From: Streptomyces longispororuber
Lineage (GTDB): Bacteria > Actinomycetota > Actinomycetes > Streptomycetales > Streptomycetaceae
Direction of reading: 5' to 3'
Assembly: GCF_014656095.1 (NCBI RefSeq)
Contig: NZ_BNBT01000021.1
Coordinates: 1 to 64,000, forward strand
Length of the DNA: 64,000 bases
How positions within the stretch are numbered: position 1 is the stretch's first letter; each line of letters begins with the position of its first letter. Under the pieces are notes generated by a model. It searched no databases and was not told the origin of the DNA. It was given only the letters and a program-made list of their open reading frames with translations. Shown here one piece after another: positions 36,375 to 44,417 of this stretch. The translations under genes were made by a program, and so were the position numbers.

Positions 36375-37403
36375 TCAGCCGAAGAAGACGCCCACCTCGC
36401 GGTAGAGGGCGGGGTCCACCGTCTTCAGCTTGGCGGTGGCGTCCGCGAGGGGTACCCGGACGATGTCCGTGCCGCGCAGCGCGACCATCGTGCCGAAGTC
36501 GCCGTCCCGGACGGCGTCGATGGCGTGCAGGCCGAACCGCGTGGCCAGCCACCGGTCGAACGCGCTGGGCGTGCCCCCGCGCTGCACGTGGCCGAGGACC
36601 GTCGTGCGGGCCTCCTTGCCCGTGCGCTTCTCGATCTCCTTGGCCAGCCACTCCCCCACGCCCGACAGGCGCACGTGCCCGAAGGAGTCCAAGGACCCGT
36701 CCTTGAGGACCACGTCGCCGTCCTTGGGCATGGCACCCTCCGCCACCACCACGATCGGCGCGTACGAGGCCTTGAACCGCGAGGTCACCCAGGCGCAGAC
36801 CTGGTCGAGGTCGAAGCGCTGCTCCGGGATGAGGATGACGTTGGCGCCCCCGGCGAGGCCGGAGTGCAGCGCGATCCAGCCCGCGTGCCGGCCCATGACC
36901 TCCACGACGAGGACGCGCATGTGCGACTCGGCGGTGGTGTGCAGCCGGTCGATGGCCTCGGTGGCGATGGAGACCGCGGTGTCGAAGCCGAAGGTGTAGT
37001 CGGTCGCCGAGAGGTCGTTGTCGATGGTCTTGGGCACCCCGACGACGGGCACGCCGTACTCGTCGGTCAGGCGCGCGGCGACGCCGAGGGTGTCCTCGCC
37101 GCCGATGGCGATGAGCGCCTCGACCTCGTGCTTGGCGAGGTTCTCCTTGATGCGGCGGATGCCGTTCTCGGCCTTGAGGGGGTTGGTGCGCGAGGAGCCG
37201 AGGATGGTGCCGCCCCGGGGCAGGATGCCGCGCACGGCGGCGATGTCGAGCCGGACGCTGTCGCCTTCGAGCGGCCCGCGCCAGCCGTCGCGGAAGCCGG
37301 TGAAGTCGTAGCCGTACTCCTGTACGCCCTTGCGGACGACGGCCCGGATGACGGCATTGAGCCCGGGGCAGTCGCCGCCTCCGGTCAGAACTCCGACCCG
37401 CAT
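36375..37403 (-). CDS. pfkA: 6-phosphofructokinase
   Basis: Phosphorylates fructose 6-phosphate in glycolysis. 342 residues with MRVGVLTGGGDCPGLNAVIRAVV, GGTILGSSRTNP, the phosphoryl-donor loop LIAIGGEDTLGVAARL, the catalytic PKTIDNDLSATDYTFGFDTAVSIATEAIDRL, VVEVMGRHAGWIALHSGLA, ILIPEQRFDL and LGHVQRGGTPSAFDR. The GGEDT loop is of the actinobacterial type, where ATP is the usual donor though PPi use occurs in relatives. ATG 37403 has AAGGGA upstream. The 244 bp between this start and the macR stop hold no gene. Confidence 0.95.
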   Translation of the reverse strand: MRVGVLTGGGDCPGLNAVIRAVVRKGVQEYGYDFTGFRDGWRGPLEGDSVRLDIAAVRGILPRGGTILGSSRTNPLKAENGIRRIKENLAKHEVEALIAIGGEDTLGVAARLTDEYGVPVVGVPKTIDNDLSATDYTFGFDTAVSIATEAIDRLHTTAESHMRVLVVEVMGRHAGWIALHSGLAGGANVILIPEQRFDLDQVCAWVTSRFKASYAPIVVVAEGAMPKDGDVVLKDGSLDSFGHVRLSGVGEWLAKEIEKRTGKEARTTVLGHVQRGGTPSAFDRWLATRFGLHAIDAVRDGDFGTMVALRGTDIVRVPLADATAKLKTVDPALYREVGVFFG

Positions 37404-37576
37404 GGAAATGTCCCTTCGCCGCGGTTGCGCTGACGCGGGCCACGCTAATGGTGATGCGCGTCACTCCGGGATGGGGCGAACGGTGAATTCCCGTACGTGG
37501 TACGGGAGTTGCGGGTGAGGCGGCCGGCGCGGTTCACCCGAAGGGGGACAACGCCGGGGCGCCCGCGGGACGGGGG

Positions 37577-37630
37577 GCGGGGGCGCTCCCGACGGCGGGG
37601 GCGCTCCCGGCGGCGGGGGCTCTTCCGGCG
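37577..37630. repeat. Three 18-bp tandem units between pfkA and the response regulator gene
   Basis: Units at 37577-37594, 37595-37612 and 37613-37630 share GCGGGGGCGCTCCCG(A/G)CG, the third with two substitutions. They lie just beyond the stop of the response-regulator gene. Confidence 0.8.
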
Positions 37631-37647
37631 GCAGGGGCCGGGGAGCC

Positions 37648-38352
37648 TCAGGGGCGGTCGCCCTCGTCGGTGTCGAGGCCGCGCTCGATGGCGTACCGGA
37701 CGAGCTCCACCCGGTTGTGGAGCTGGAGCTTGCCGAGGGTGTTCTGGACGTGGTTCTGGACCGTGCGGTGGGAGATGACGAGGCGCTCGGCGATCTGCTT
37801 GTAGCTCAGGCCCTTGGCGACCAGGCGCAGCACCTCCGTCTCGCGGTCGGTCAGGCGCGGGGCGCCGGGCTCGTCGGCCGTCGCGGGCGCGGGCTCGGAG
37901 GCCAGGCGGCGGTACTCGCCGAGGACCAGGCCCGCGAGGCCCGGGGTGAACACGGCGTCGCCGACGGCCGTGCGGCGCACCGCGTCGATCAGCTCGGCGG
38001 TGGAGGCGGACTTCAGCAGATAGCCGGTGGCGCCGGACTTGACGGCCTCCAGGACGTCGGCGTGCTCCCCGCTCGCGGACAGCACGAGGACGCGCAGCGC
38101 CGGGTCGGCGCCGACGAGCTCCTTGCACACCTGGACGCCGGGCTTCAGCGGCAGGTTCAGGTCCAGGACGAGGACGTCGGGCGTGGCGGCCCGTGCCCGG
38201 CGCACCGCCTGCTCGCCGTCGCCCGCGGTCGCCACGACCGCGAAGCCGGCCTCGGCGAGGTCCCGGGCGACGGCGTCGCGCCACATCGGGTGGTCGTCGA
38301 CGACCATCACCGTGACCCGCTCCGCGGTGGTCTGCTCGTGCTGTGCGCTCAT
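37648..38352 (-). CDS. macR: NarL/FixJ-family response regulator, MacR-like
   Basis: 234-residue response regulator. The receiver has VMVVDDHPMWRDAV, phospho-acceptor Asp64 in VLVLDLNLPLKPG, VLVLSASGEH and YLLKSAS. The LuxR-type HTH is LTDRETEVLRLVAKGLSYKQIAERLVISHRTVQNHVQNTLGKLQLHNRVELVRYAIERGL. ATG 38352 overlaps the kinase stop (ATGA). Position next to pfkA and the kinase type match MacRS of Streptomyces, which influences morphogenesis and antibiotic production; orthology is inferred from context. Confidence 0.9.
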   Translation of the reverse strand: MSAQHEQTTAERVTVMVVDDHPMWRDAVARDLAEAGFAVVATAGDGEQAVRRARAATPDVLVLDLNLPLKPGVQVCKELVGADPALRVLVLSASGEHADVLEAVKSGATGYLLKSASTAELIDAVRRTAVGDAVFTPGLAGLVLGEYRRLASEPAPATADEPGAPRLTDRETEVLRLVAKGLSYKQIAERLVISHRTVQNHVQNTLGKLQLHNRVELVRYAIERGLDTDEGDRP

Positions 38353-39578
38353 CGCTGTGCCGTCCTCCCCCGCGCGTCCCTCGGGACGCGTAGTTCCACT
38401 TCCGTTCCCTGGCCCGGTACCGAGATCAGCTCGGCCGTGCCGCCGATGTCCCGCAGCCGGCCGCGGATCGACAGGGCGACGCCGAGCCGCCCCTCCCCCT
38501 CGGCCTGCGCCAGCCGCCCCTCCGGGATGCCGGGCCCGTCGTCCCGGACCGTGACGACCACGGCGTCCGGCTCGTCCTCGACCAGGATCCAGGCGCGGGC
38601 CCCGGGCCCCGCGTGCCTGCGGACATTGTCCAGGGCGGCGCCCACGGCCGCCGCGAGTTCCCGGGCCGCGCGCGGGGCGAGCGGCACCGGGGCGCCGGGC
38701 TCGGACAGGGTGACCTGGGCACCGGCGTACGGCGTGAGGAGCGTCCGCAGGTCGCGGGGCGCGGCGGCCTCGTCCGCGAGGTCGTCGGGCTCCTCCACGA
38801 CGCGGACGAGGGCGCCCCGCGCGGTGTCCTCCGAGACCCGCGAGGCGGGCGCCAGGCCCCCGGCGACCAGGGAGCGCAGCGCGACCTCCTGCTCACCCGC
38901 CAGCTTGCCGAGCTCCGCCGCCTCGCCGCCGAGGGCGGTGCCGCGGCGCTGCACCATCGCGAGGACCTGCAGGACGCTGTCGTGGATGTCGCGGGCGAGG
39001 CGCTCGCGCTCGCGGGTCGCCGCCTCGATCTCCAGGGCGCGGGCGAGGGTGCGCTCGGAGGCGCGGGCCACTTCGACGACGTAGCCGATGGCGATGGAGG
39101 CGATGCACACGAGCAGGACGTTGTGCACGGTGTCCCGGCTGAAGGCCCCGCGCTGCACGACGTTCGCGACGCCGACGAGCAGCGAGGCGAAGGCGGCCCA
39201 GCGCCAGCCGCCCTTGATCGCGAAGGCGAGGACGGCCCCGGCGGTCCATATGGAGGGCAGCGTCGGGCCGCCGTCGGAGATCCGCTCGGCGGCGTCGGCG
39301 GCCCGGGTGAGCAGGATGCCGGTCAGGGCGACCGCGAGGTCGACGGCGAGGAAGCGCTTGGTGCAGCTCGCGGCGCCCGCGACCTTCGGCAGCGTGGCGA
39401 GGGTCCAGACGGCGAGCACCGAGAAGTAGCCGACGGCGACCCACGGCCGGGCGAAGTCGTCGTGCGCGGCCACGAACAGGGCGACGGCGTACAGCATCGT
39501 CAGGACGCGGTACGCGGTCAGCGCGCGCCACAGCGGCTGCTCGACCGACATCCTCATGACTCTCTCGCGCTCGACCAT
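38349..39578 (-). CDS. macS: Sensor histidine kinase, MacS-like
   Basis: About 409 residues. Five or six N-terminal membrane helices (for example YRVLTMLYAVALFVAAH, VGYFSVLAVWTLATL, LAVDLAVALTGILL, HNVLLVCIASIAIGYVVEVA) precede a HisKA_3-type dimerisation domain with phospho-His in ERERLARDIHDSVLQVLAMV. A compact ATPase domain follows (ALDNVRRHAG and VVVTVRDDGPGIPEGRL motifs). No extracytoplasmic sensor domain is seen. ATG 39578 has a GGTGGGG stretch upstream; ATG 39557 (MRMSVEQPLWRALTAYR) is a good alternative. It is coupled to the regulator gene. Confidence 0.9.
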   Translation of the reverse strand: MVERERVMRMSVEQPLWRALTAYRVLTMLYAVALFVAAHDDFARPWVAVGYFSVLAVWTLATLPKVAGAASCTKRFLAVDLAVALTGILLTRAADAAERISDGGPTLPSIWTAGAVLAFAIKGGWRWAAFASLLVGVANVVQRGAFSRDTVHNVLLVCIASIAIGYVVEVARASERTLARALEIEAATRERERLARDIHDSVLQVLAMVQRRGTALGGEAAELGKLAGEQEVALRSLVAGGLAPASRVSEDTARGALVRVVEEPDDLADEAAAPRDLRTLLTPYAGAQVTLSEPGAPVPLAPRAARELAAAVGAALDNVRRHAGPGARAWILVEDEPDAVVVTVRDDGPGIPEGRLAQAEGEGRLGVALSIRGRLRDIGGTAELISVPGQGTEVELRVPRDARGRTAQR

Positions 39579-39626
39579 GCCCCCCACCCCACGGGACGCC
39601 CCACGCGTCCCTTACGCACGACGCGG

Positions 39627-40439
39627 CTAGGAGCCGGACCGTTCCCGCCGCGGCCGTTCGCCCTGCGCGCGGGCGAGGTCCTTGGCCGCTTCCTTCGCGG
39701 CCCCCTTGGCCGCCTCCTTCGCGGCTTCCTTCGCGGCTTCCTTCTCCGCCTTGGCCGCCTCCTGGAGCTGTCGCTTGGCGGCGGTCGCGTAGATGTCCAC
39801 GTACTCCTGGCCGGAGAGCTTCATGATCTCGTACATGACCTCGTCGGTCACCGCGCGCAGCACGAAGCGGTCGTGCTCCATGCCCTGGTAGCGGGTGAAG
39901 TCCAGGGGCTCGCCGATGCGGATGCCGGGCCGCATGAGCTTCGGCATCACCTTGCCGGGCGGCTGGATCTTCTCCGTGTCGATCATCGCCACCGGGATCA
40001 CGGGCGCGCCGGTGGCGAGCGCCACCCGGGCCAGGCCGCCGGGCTTGCCGCGGTAGAGGCGCCCGTCGGGCGAGCGGGTGCCCTCGGGGTAGATGCCGAA
40101 CAGCTCGCCGCGCTCCAGGACCTCGATGCCGCTCTTGATCGCGGCCTCGCCCGCGCCGCGCGCGCCGGAGCGGTCCACCGGGAGCTGGCCCACGCCCTTG
40201 AAGAAGGCGGCGGTCAGGCGGCCCTTGACGCCGGGCGTGGTGAAGTACTCGGCCTTCGCGATGAACGTGACCTTGCGGTCCAGGACCGCGGGCAGGAAGA
40301 AGGAGTCCGAGAACGACAGGTGGTTGCTGGCCAGGATGGCGGGGCCCTCGGCGGGAATGTTCTCGAGGCCTTCCACCCAGGGCCTGAAGGCGAGCTTCAG
40401 GGGCCCTCCGATGGAAAACTTCATTGCGCCGTAGATCAA
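39627..40439 (-). CDS. Lysophospholipid acyltransferase (PlsC-like)
   Basis: 270-residue 1-acylglycerol-3-phosphate acyltransferase-type enzyme for phospholipid synthesis. Acyltransferase motifs: NHLSFSD (HX4D), PVDRSGARGAGEAAI, YPEGTRSPDGRLYRGKPG and APVIPVAMI. The C-terminal ~45 residues are an Ala/Lys/Glu helix of KEAAKEAAKEAAKGAAKEAAK type, resembling histone-like tails. TTG 40439 is chosen since AGGAGG (40448-40453, minus strand) lies exactly 8 bases upstream; ATG 40424 (MKFSIGGP) is the next start. It matches Rv2182c in the mycobacterial block. Confidence 0.92.
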   Translation of the reverse strand: MIYGAMKFSIGGPLKLAFRPWVEGLENIPAEGPAILASNHLSFSDSFFLPAVLDRKVTFIAKAEYFTTPGVKGRLTAAFFKGVGQLPVDRSGARGAGEAAIKSGIEVLERGELFGIYPEGTRSPDGRLYRGKPGGLARVALATGAPVIPVAMIDTEKIQPPGKVMPKLMRPGIRIGEPLDFTRYQGMEHDRFVLRAVTDEVMYEIMKLSGQEYVDIYATAAKRQLQEAAKAEKEAAKEAAKEAAKGAAKEAAKDLARAQGERPRRERSGS

Positions 40440-40661
40440 ACCGAGTGCCTCCTGTGTCTGTGGATCAGACCATAACCCGAGCACGGCCCCGGCTCCCTCC
40501 GGAGCGTGGCCGTGCCGCAGGCCCGGGCGCTGCCGCCGGACCCCGGCCGTACGTCCGAGCAGCCCCGGCGGACCTGGTCGGTGTCAGCGCGGTCGCGTAC
40601 GGTGAGGTACCCCCGCACGCGCGGTACCGGCGCGCGGTTCCGTCCCGAGTCCCCCTTTCCG

Positions 40662-40778
40662 CTGTTCCTGCTGTTCCTGCTGTTCCTGCTGTTCCTGCTG
40701 TTCCTGCTGTTCCCGCTGTTCCTGCTGTTTCCGTAGCTTCCGCAGTTCCCGCTGTTCCCGCAGTTCCTTCAGTTCCCC
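40662..40778. repeat. Thirteen-unit 9-bp tandem array in the hydrolase leader
   Basis: CTGTTCCTG repeats exactly in five units (40662-40706). Eight further variant units (CTGTTCCCG, CTGTTTCCG, CAGTTCCCG and so on) run to about 40778. It fills the 5' region of the hydrolase gene in the 386-bp gap 40440-40825; the gap also shows a TACGGT hexamer at 40598-40603. The unit is a multiple of three, but no start or ribosome site precedes a frame across it. Confidence 0.88.
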
Positions 40779-40825
40779 GGAATCCCCTGAGTCCCACGCT
40801 TCTCACCTCACGAAGGAGACCGAAG

Positions 40826-41605
40826 GTGCCGGTCCTCCCCGGAGCCGAGCCGTACCGCCACGAGGGCGGCGAGGTCGGCGTCCTCCTGTGTCACGGCTTC
40901 ACCGGATCCCCGCAGTCGCTGCGCCCCTGGGCGGAGTACCTGGCGGCGCGCGGCCTGACCGTCTCGCTTCCGCTGCTGCCCGGCCACGGCACGCGCTGGC
41001 AGGACATGCAGGTCACCGGCTGGCAGGACTGGTACGCGGAAGTCGACCGCGAGCTGCGCCTGCTCAGGGAGCGCTGCGCGGAGGTGTTCGTCTTCGGGCT
41101 CTCCATGGGCGGCGCGCTGGCGCTGCGGCTCGCCGCCAAGCACGGCGACGCGGTGCGCGGCCTGGTCCTCGTCAACCCGGCGAACAAGGTGCACGGCCTG
41201 GCGGCGCACGCCCTGCCCGTCGCCCGCTTCCTGCTGCCCACCACCAAGGGCATCACCAGCGACATCGCCAAGGACGGCCCCGTCGAGATCGGGTACGACC
41301 GGGTGCCGCTGCACGCCGCCCACTCCATGCGGCGCTTCTTCCGTCTCGTCGACGCCGAGCTGCCCCAGGTCACCCAGCCGCTGCTGCTCCTGCACAGCCC
41401 GCACGACCACGTGGTGCCGCCCGCCGACTCCGCGCGCGTGCTCAGCCGCGTCTCGTCCACGGACGTCACGGAGATCCTGCTGGAACAGAGCTACCACGTC
41501 GCGACGTTGGACCACGACGCGGACCGGATCTTCGAGGAGAGCTACGGATTCATCGGCCGGCTCGCCCCCAGCGCAGGCAAGGAAGGGACGACGACCGGTG
41601 GCTGA
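40826..41605 (+). CDS. Alpha/beta hydrolase (carboxylesterase/monoglyceride lipase-like)
   Basis: 259-residue hydrolase. Oxyanion segment LLCHGFTGSPQSLRPWAEYLAARG, nucleophile Ser in VFVFGLSMGGALALRLA, acid Asp in LLLLHSPHDHVVP and His in EQSYHVATLDHDADRI. The shape fits Est30-type carboxylesterases acting on acylglycerols or short esters. GTG 40826 has AAGGAG seven bases upstream. Its stop overlaps the next gene. It is divergent from the acyltransferase gene, separated by the 9-bp repeat array. Confidence 0.92.
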   Translation: MPVLPGAEPYRHEGGEVGVLLCHGFTGSPQSLRPWAEYLAARGLTVSLPLLPGHGTRWQDMQVTGWQDWYAEVDRELRLLRERCAEVFVFGLSMGGALALRLAAKHGDAVRGLVLVNPANKVHGLAAHALPVARFLLPTTKGITSDIAKDGPVEIGYDRVPLHAAHSMRRFFRLVDAELPQVTQPLLLLHSPHDHVVPPADSARVLSRVSSTDVTEILLEQSYHVATLDHDADRIFEESYGFIGRLAPSAGKEGTTTGG

Positions 41606-42230
41606 GCAGCAGGACCGCGACGAGAGCCGCGAGCCCGAGGAGCGGGCCGCGCCCCCGGGCGAGGAGCGCGGGGTGCCCCTCGACGAGGACGCCGCCTGGC
41701 GCGCCATCGTCGCCGGGTACGGCGAGGAGCCCGCGGACCCGCCCGGCGCGAAGCCCTTCAAGTCCGTGGAGGACCTGGCGCTCCTGGAGGCGGAGGCCAA
41801 CGGGGCGCCCGACGACGCCCCGCGCCCCGACCTGTCCAAGGACCCCGGCGACAAGGCGGGCGACGGCGACGCGGTCCGGCCGCTCGGCAGCTCCGTCTCC
41901 TTCGCCCCCGGCGTGGGCGGCGCGGGTCCGCGGGACCACACCGTGCCCGAGCCGTCGGAGGACGACTTCGACGAGGACGACGACGGCCACTTCGTGCCAC
42001 CCGAGCCGCCGCCGCTGCCGGAGGCGGACGTCACCGCCAAGTTCGCCTGGCTCGCGGTGATCGGCGGGCCCGTGCTGCTGCTGCTCGCCGTGCTCCTCGG
42101 CTGGCAGATGACGTGGTGGCTGACGGCACTGGGCATCGGGGGGTTCCTGGGCGGGTTCACGACGCTGGTCGTGCGCATGAAGGGGGACGAGGAGGAGGAC
42201 GACGACCCTGGGCGGGGGGCCGTCGTCTAG
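41598..42230 (+). CDS. Acidic actinobacterial membrane protein
   Basis: 210 residues, function unknown. A long acidic, Pro-rich cytoplasmic part (DEDAAWRAIVAGYGEEP, FKSVEDLALLEAEANGAPD, EDDFDEDDDGHFVPPEPPPLPEADVTAKFAWLA) precedes two C-terminal membrane helices (VIGGPVLLLLAVLLGWQM, WLTALGIGGFLGGFTTLVV) and an acidic end. GTG 41598 overlaps the hydrolase gene by 8 bp, so the two are coupled. Confidence 0.85.
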   Translation: MAEQQDRDESREPEERAAPPGEERGVPLDEDAAWRAIVAGYGEEPADPPGAKPFKSVEDLALLEAEANGAPDDAPRPDLSKDPGDKAGDGDAVRPLGSSVSFAPGVGGAGPRDHTVPEPSEDDFDEDDDGHFVPPEPPPLPEADVTAKFAWLAVIGGPVLLLLAVLLGWQMTWWLTALGIGGFLGGFTTLVVRMKGDEEEDDDPGRGAVV

Positions 42231-42234
42231 CTTT

Positions 42235-42382
42235 GCCTGGCCCCTGGGCCTTCAGCAGGGTTTCGCGCTTGGCCTGGCCCCTGGGCCTTGAGCGAGGTTT
42301 CGCGCTTGGCCTGGCCCCTGGGCCTTGAGCGGGGTTTCGCGCTTGGCCTGGCCCCTGGGCCTTGAGCAGGGTTTCGCGCTGC
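42235..42382. repeat. Four near-identical 37-bp tandem repeats
   Basis: Units at 42235-42271, 42272-42308, 42309-42345 and 42346-42382 share GCCTGGCCCCTGGGCCTT and GGTTTCGCGCTTG, differing at two or three positions. They lie right after the membrane-protein stop, in the gap before the convergent nuclease-fold gene. No unique spacers are present. They may act as a multi-hairpin terminator or simply be an unstable array. Confidence 0.92.
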
Positions 42383-42501
42383 GCGCTCGTCCTCAAACGC
42401 CGGACGGGCTGGATTCGTCCCGCCGAGCGCTCGTACCTGTCTGCGGACCGGCTGTGTTTCATCGCGCTGGCGCGCTCGTCCTCAAACGCCGGACGGGCTG
42501 G
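42383..42501. repeat. Two copies of a dispersed 30-bp repeat
   Basis: Identical 30-bp copies at 42383-42412 and 42472-42501 carry GCTCGTCCTCAAACGCCGG followed by ACGGGCTGG. The same sequence recurs at 49909-49935 and, diverged or inverted, at 43334-43363 and 62090-62145. The second copy reaches into the end of the nuclease-fold gene on the minus strand. Confidence 0.9.
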
Positions 42502-43270
42502 GAACGCTGTTCGTTGCGGGTACGCGGAGGGCTGCCAGGACGGGGAGGTGGTCTGTGGCTGTTTTGAGGTCCTGTTCGGTTACTCCGGGGTGGCCGAGGG
42601 GGACGCCGCAGCCGAGGATCTGGACGCCGGGGGTGGCGAAGAGGGCGTCGATGCGCTGGTGCGGGTTCGTGGGGGTCGAGGTGTGCTCGCCGCCCCAGGG
42701 GGCGGTGGCCCAGCAGTCCTGGAGGTTCTCCGCGAGCCTGCGGAACGTGCGCCCGTCGGGCCGGTCGTTGAGGTCGCCGCCCGCGACCGCGTGCCGTACG
42801 CCCATGCCGGCGAGCCGGTCGAGCAGCATGCCGCCCTGGGCGTAGCGCTCCTCGCTCTGCAGGCTCAGGTGGCAGCTCAGGACGCCGAGCCGGGCGCCAC
42901 CGAAGCGGACGACGGCCGTCGCGAAGCCGCGCCGGTGCAGGCCGGGGGTGAGCGGCAGCAGGACGTCCTCGGTGCGCTCCACGGTGGCCCGCAGCGAGCA
43001 GAGCAGCGCGGGCCCGGCCGCGGTGCCGCCGCCGGAGAGGATCACCAGGTCACTGGCGCGCGCGAGCCGCGCGAGCTTCTTGCGCCAGCGGAAGAACCGG
43101 GGCGCCTCCTGTACGAGGACGAGGTCGGGCTCGCACGCGGCGATGACCCGGGCGAGCGCGTCCGTGTCGTCGCGCATCGAACGGATGTTGTAGCTGAGCA
43201 CCCGGATGACGGCCGAACCGTCCGCCTCGGTCCGGGAGTTGGGCAGCGTACGCGTCGGGCTGGTGGACAT
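42482..43270 (-). CDS. Endonuclease/exonuclease/phosphatase family protein
   Basis: 262 residues with the EEP fold: VLSYNIRSMRDDTDALARVIAACEPDLVLVQEAP, VLSCHLSLQSEERYAQ, HAVAGGDLNDRPDGRTFRRL and the terminal DHLPVLAAL. These give the metal and catalytic residues (Asn, Glu, His, Asp-x-Asn, Asp-His). Substrate unknown. ATG 43270 lies seven bases after TATCTT (43278-43283, minus strand), suggesting a leaderless mRNA. The last residues PSPSGV and the stop are supplied by the dispersed repeat. Confidence 0.88.
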   Translation of the reverse strand: MSTSPTRTLPNSRTEADGSAVIRVLSYNIRSMRDDTDALARVIAACEPDLVLVQEAPRFFRWRKKLARLARASDLVILSGGGTAAGPALLCSLRATVERTEDVLLPLTPGLHRRGFATAVVRFGGARLGVLSCHLSLQSEERYAQGGMLLDRLAGMGVRHAVAGGDLNDRPDGRTFRRLAENLQDCWATAPWGGEHTSTPTNPHQRIDALFATPGVQILGCGVPLGHPGVTEQDLKTATDHLPVLAALRVPATNSVPSPSGV

Positions 43271-43333
43271 GGCGATCAAGATACGGGAAAGGCCGGGCAG
43301 GCTGGTCGTGTCCAGCCCGCCCGGCGGAGTTCC

Positions 43334-43363
43334 GGCCCGTCCGGCGTTCGAGGACGGGCGCGC
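43334..43363. repeat. Diverged inverted copy of the dispersed repeat
   Basis: GGCCCGTCCGGCGTTCGAGG and following bases correspond to the reverse complement of the 30-bp repeat with a few changes. It lies between the nuclease-fold gene start and the glucokinase stop, where it may help end glkA transcription. Confidence 0.65.
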
Positions 43364-43411
43364 GACGCGATCCGCGGCGACCTCGGCTCCCCTCGGCGGG
43401 GAGCCGGGGCG

Positions 43412-44365
43412 TCACATCACCGGGTCGGGCTCCCTGGCGAGGTCCGCGGCGCCGACGAGGCCCGCCTTGTTGCCGAGCTGCGCGGCGATCACCTTGGCCT
43501 CGGGGCGCCACTGCGCGCCGACGAGCCAGCGCTTGAAGGACTTGCGGATCGGGGCCAGCACCAGCTCGCCCTCGTCCGAGAGGCCGCCGCCGATGATGAA
43601 GGCCGAGGGGTCGAAGAGCGAGGCGAGGTCGGCGAGGCCCGCGCCGACCCAGCGGGCCAGCTCGCGGTAGGAGTCCACGGCGACCGGGTCGCCCTGGCGG
43701 GCGGCCATGGAGATGTGCTTGCCCTCGATGCCCTCGGGGGTGCCGTCGCCGAGGGAGAGCAGGAACTCCGCGTTCTCGGGGGTGGCGTTGGCGCGCTGCC
43801 TGGCGTACCGCACGAGGGCGCGGCCGGAGGCGTACTGCTCCCAGCAGCCCTGGCTGCCGCAGCCGCACAGCAGGCCGTCCGGCACCATGCGGATGTGGCC
43901 GAACTCGGCGGCGACGCCGAAGTGGCCGCGGCGCAGCTTGTTGCCGATGATGATGCCGCCGCCCAGGCCGGTGCCCAGGGTGATGCAGATGACGTTGCGG
44001 TGGCCCTTGCCGCCGCCGAACCTGTACTCGCCCCAGGCGGCCGCGTTGGCGTCGTTCTCGACGACCACGGGCAGGCCGACGCGCTCCTCGACCTCGTCCT
44101 TGAGCGGCTCCTGCCGCCAGTCGATGTTCGGCGCGAAGTAGACCGTGGAGCGCTCGCGGTTGACGTAGCCCGCGGCGCCGATGCCGACGCCGACGATGTC
44201 GTGCCCTGCCCGCGCGCCCTCCACGGCCGAGGCGATCGCGTCCACGATGGCCTCGGAGGTGCCGGGGGTGGGCACCTTGAACGTCGACAGGATGTGGCCG
44301 TCCTCGTCGACCACTCCGGCCGCGATCTTCGTGCCGCCGATGTCGACGCCGATGGTGAGTCCCAT
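43412..44365 (-). CDS. glkA: Glucokinase, ROK family
   Basis: Phosphorylates glucose; in Streptomyces this gene is central to carbon catabolite repression. 317 residues with the phosphate loop MGLTIGVDIGGTKIAAGVVDEDG, VGVGIGAAGYV, catalytic Asp in VVVENDANAAAWGEYRFG, LGTGLGGGIIIGNKL, the ROK zinc motif FGHIRMVPDGLLCGCGSQGCWEQYASG and the C-terminal ADLASLFDPSAFIIGGGLSD. ATG 44365 has GAGGGA upstream. Confidence 0.96.
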   Translation of the reverse strand: MGLTIGVDIGGTKIAAGVVDEDGHILSTFKVPTPGTSEAIVDAIASAVEGARAGHDIVGVGIGAAGYVNRERSTVYFAPNIDWRQEPLKDEVEERVGLPVVVENDANAAAWGEYRFGGGKGHRNVICITLGTGLGGGIIIGNKLRRGHFGVAAEFGHIRMVPDGLLCGCGSQGCWEQYASGRALVRYARQRANATPENAEFLLSLGDGTPEGIEGKHISMAARQGDPVAVDSYRELARWVGAGLADLASLFDPSAFIIGGGLSDEGELVLAPIRKSFKRWLVGAQWRPEAKVIAAQLGNKAGLVGAADLAREPDPVM

Positions 44366-44417
44366 GTATCCCTCAGTTCGATCGAGCCCCGCTACGGCCC
44401 ACCGTACCGGAGGGGGG

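Noticed and set aside
36037..37464. Long minus-strand frame overlapping pfkA and the dehydrogenase gene
   Set aside because: It is an Arg/His-rich shadow of pfkA in another frame; pfkA itself has all family motifs.
40424..40825. N-terminal extension of the hydrolase with AVP repeats
   Set aside because: It translates the 9-bp satellite and overlaps the acyltransferase start region; the GTG at 40826 has a good ribosome site and the family N-terminus.
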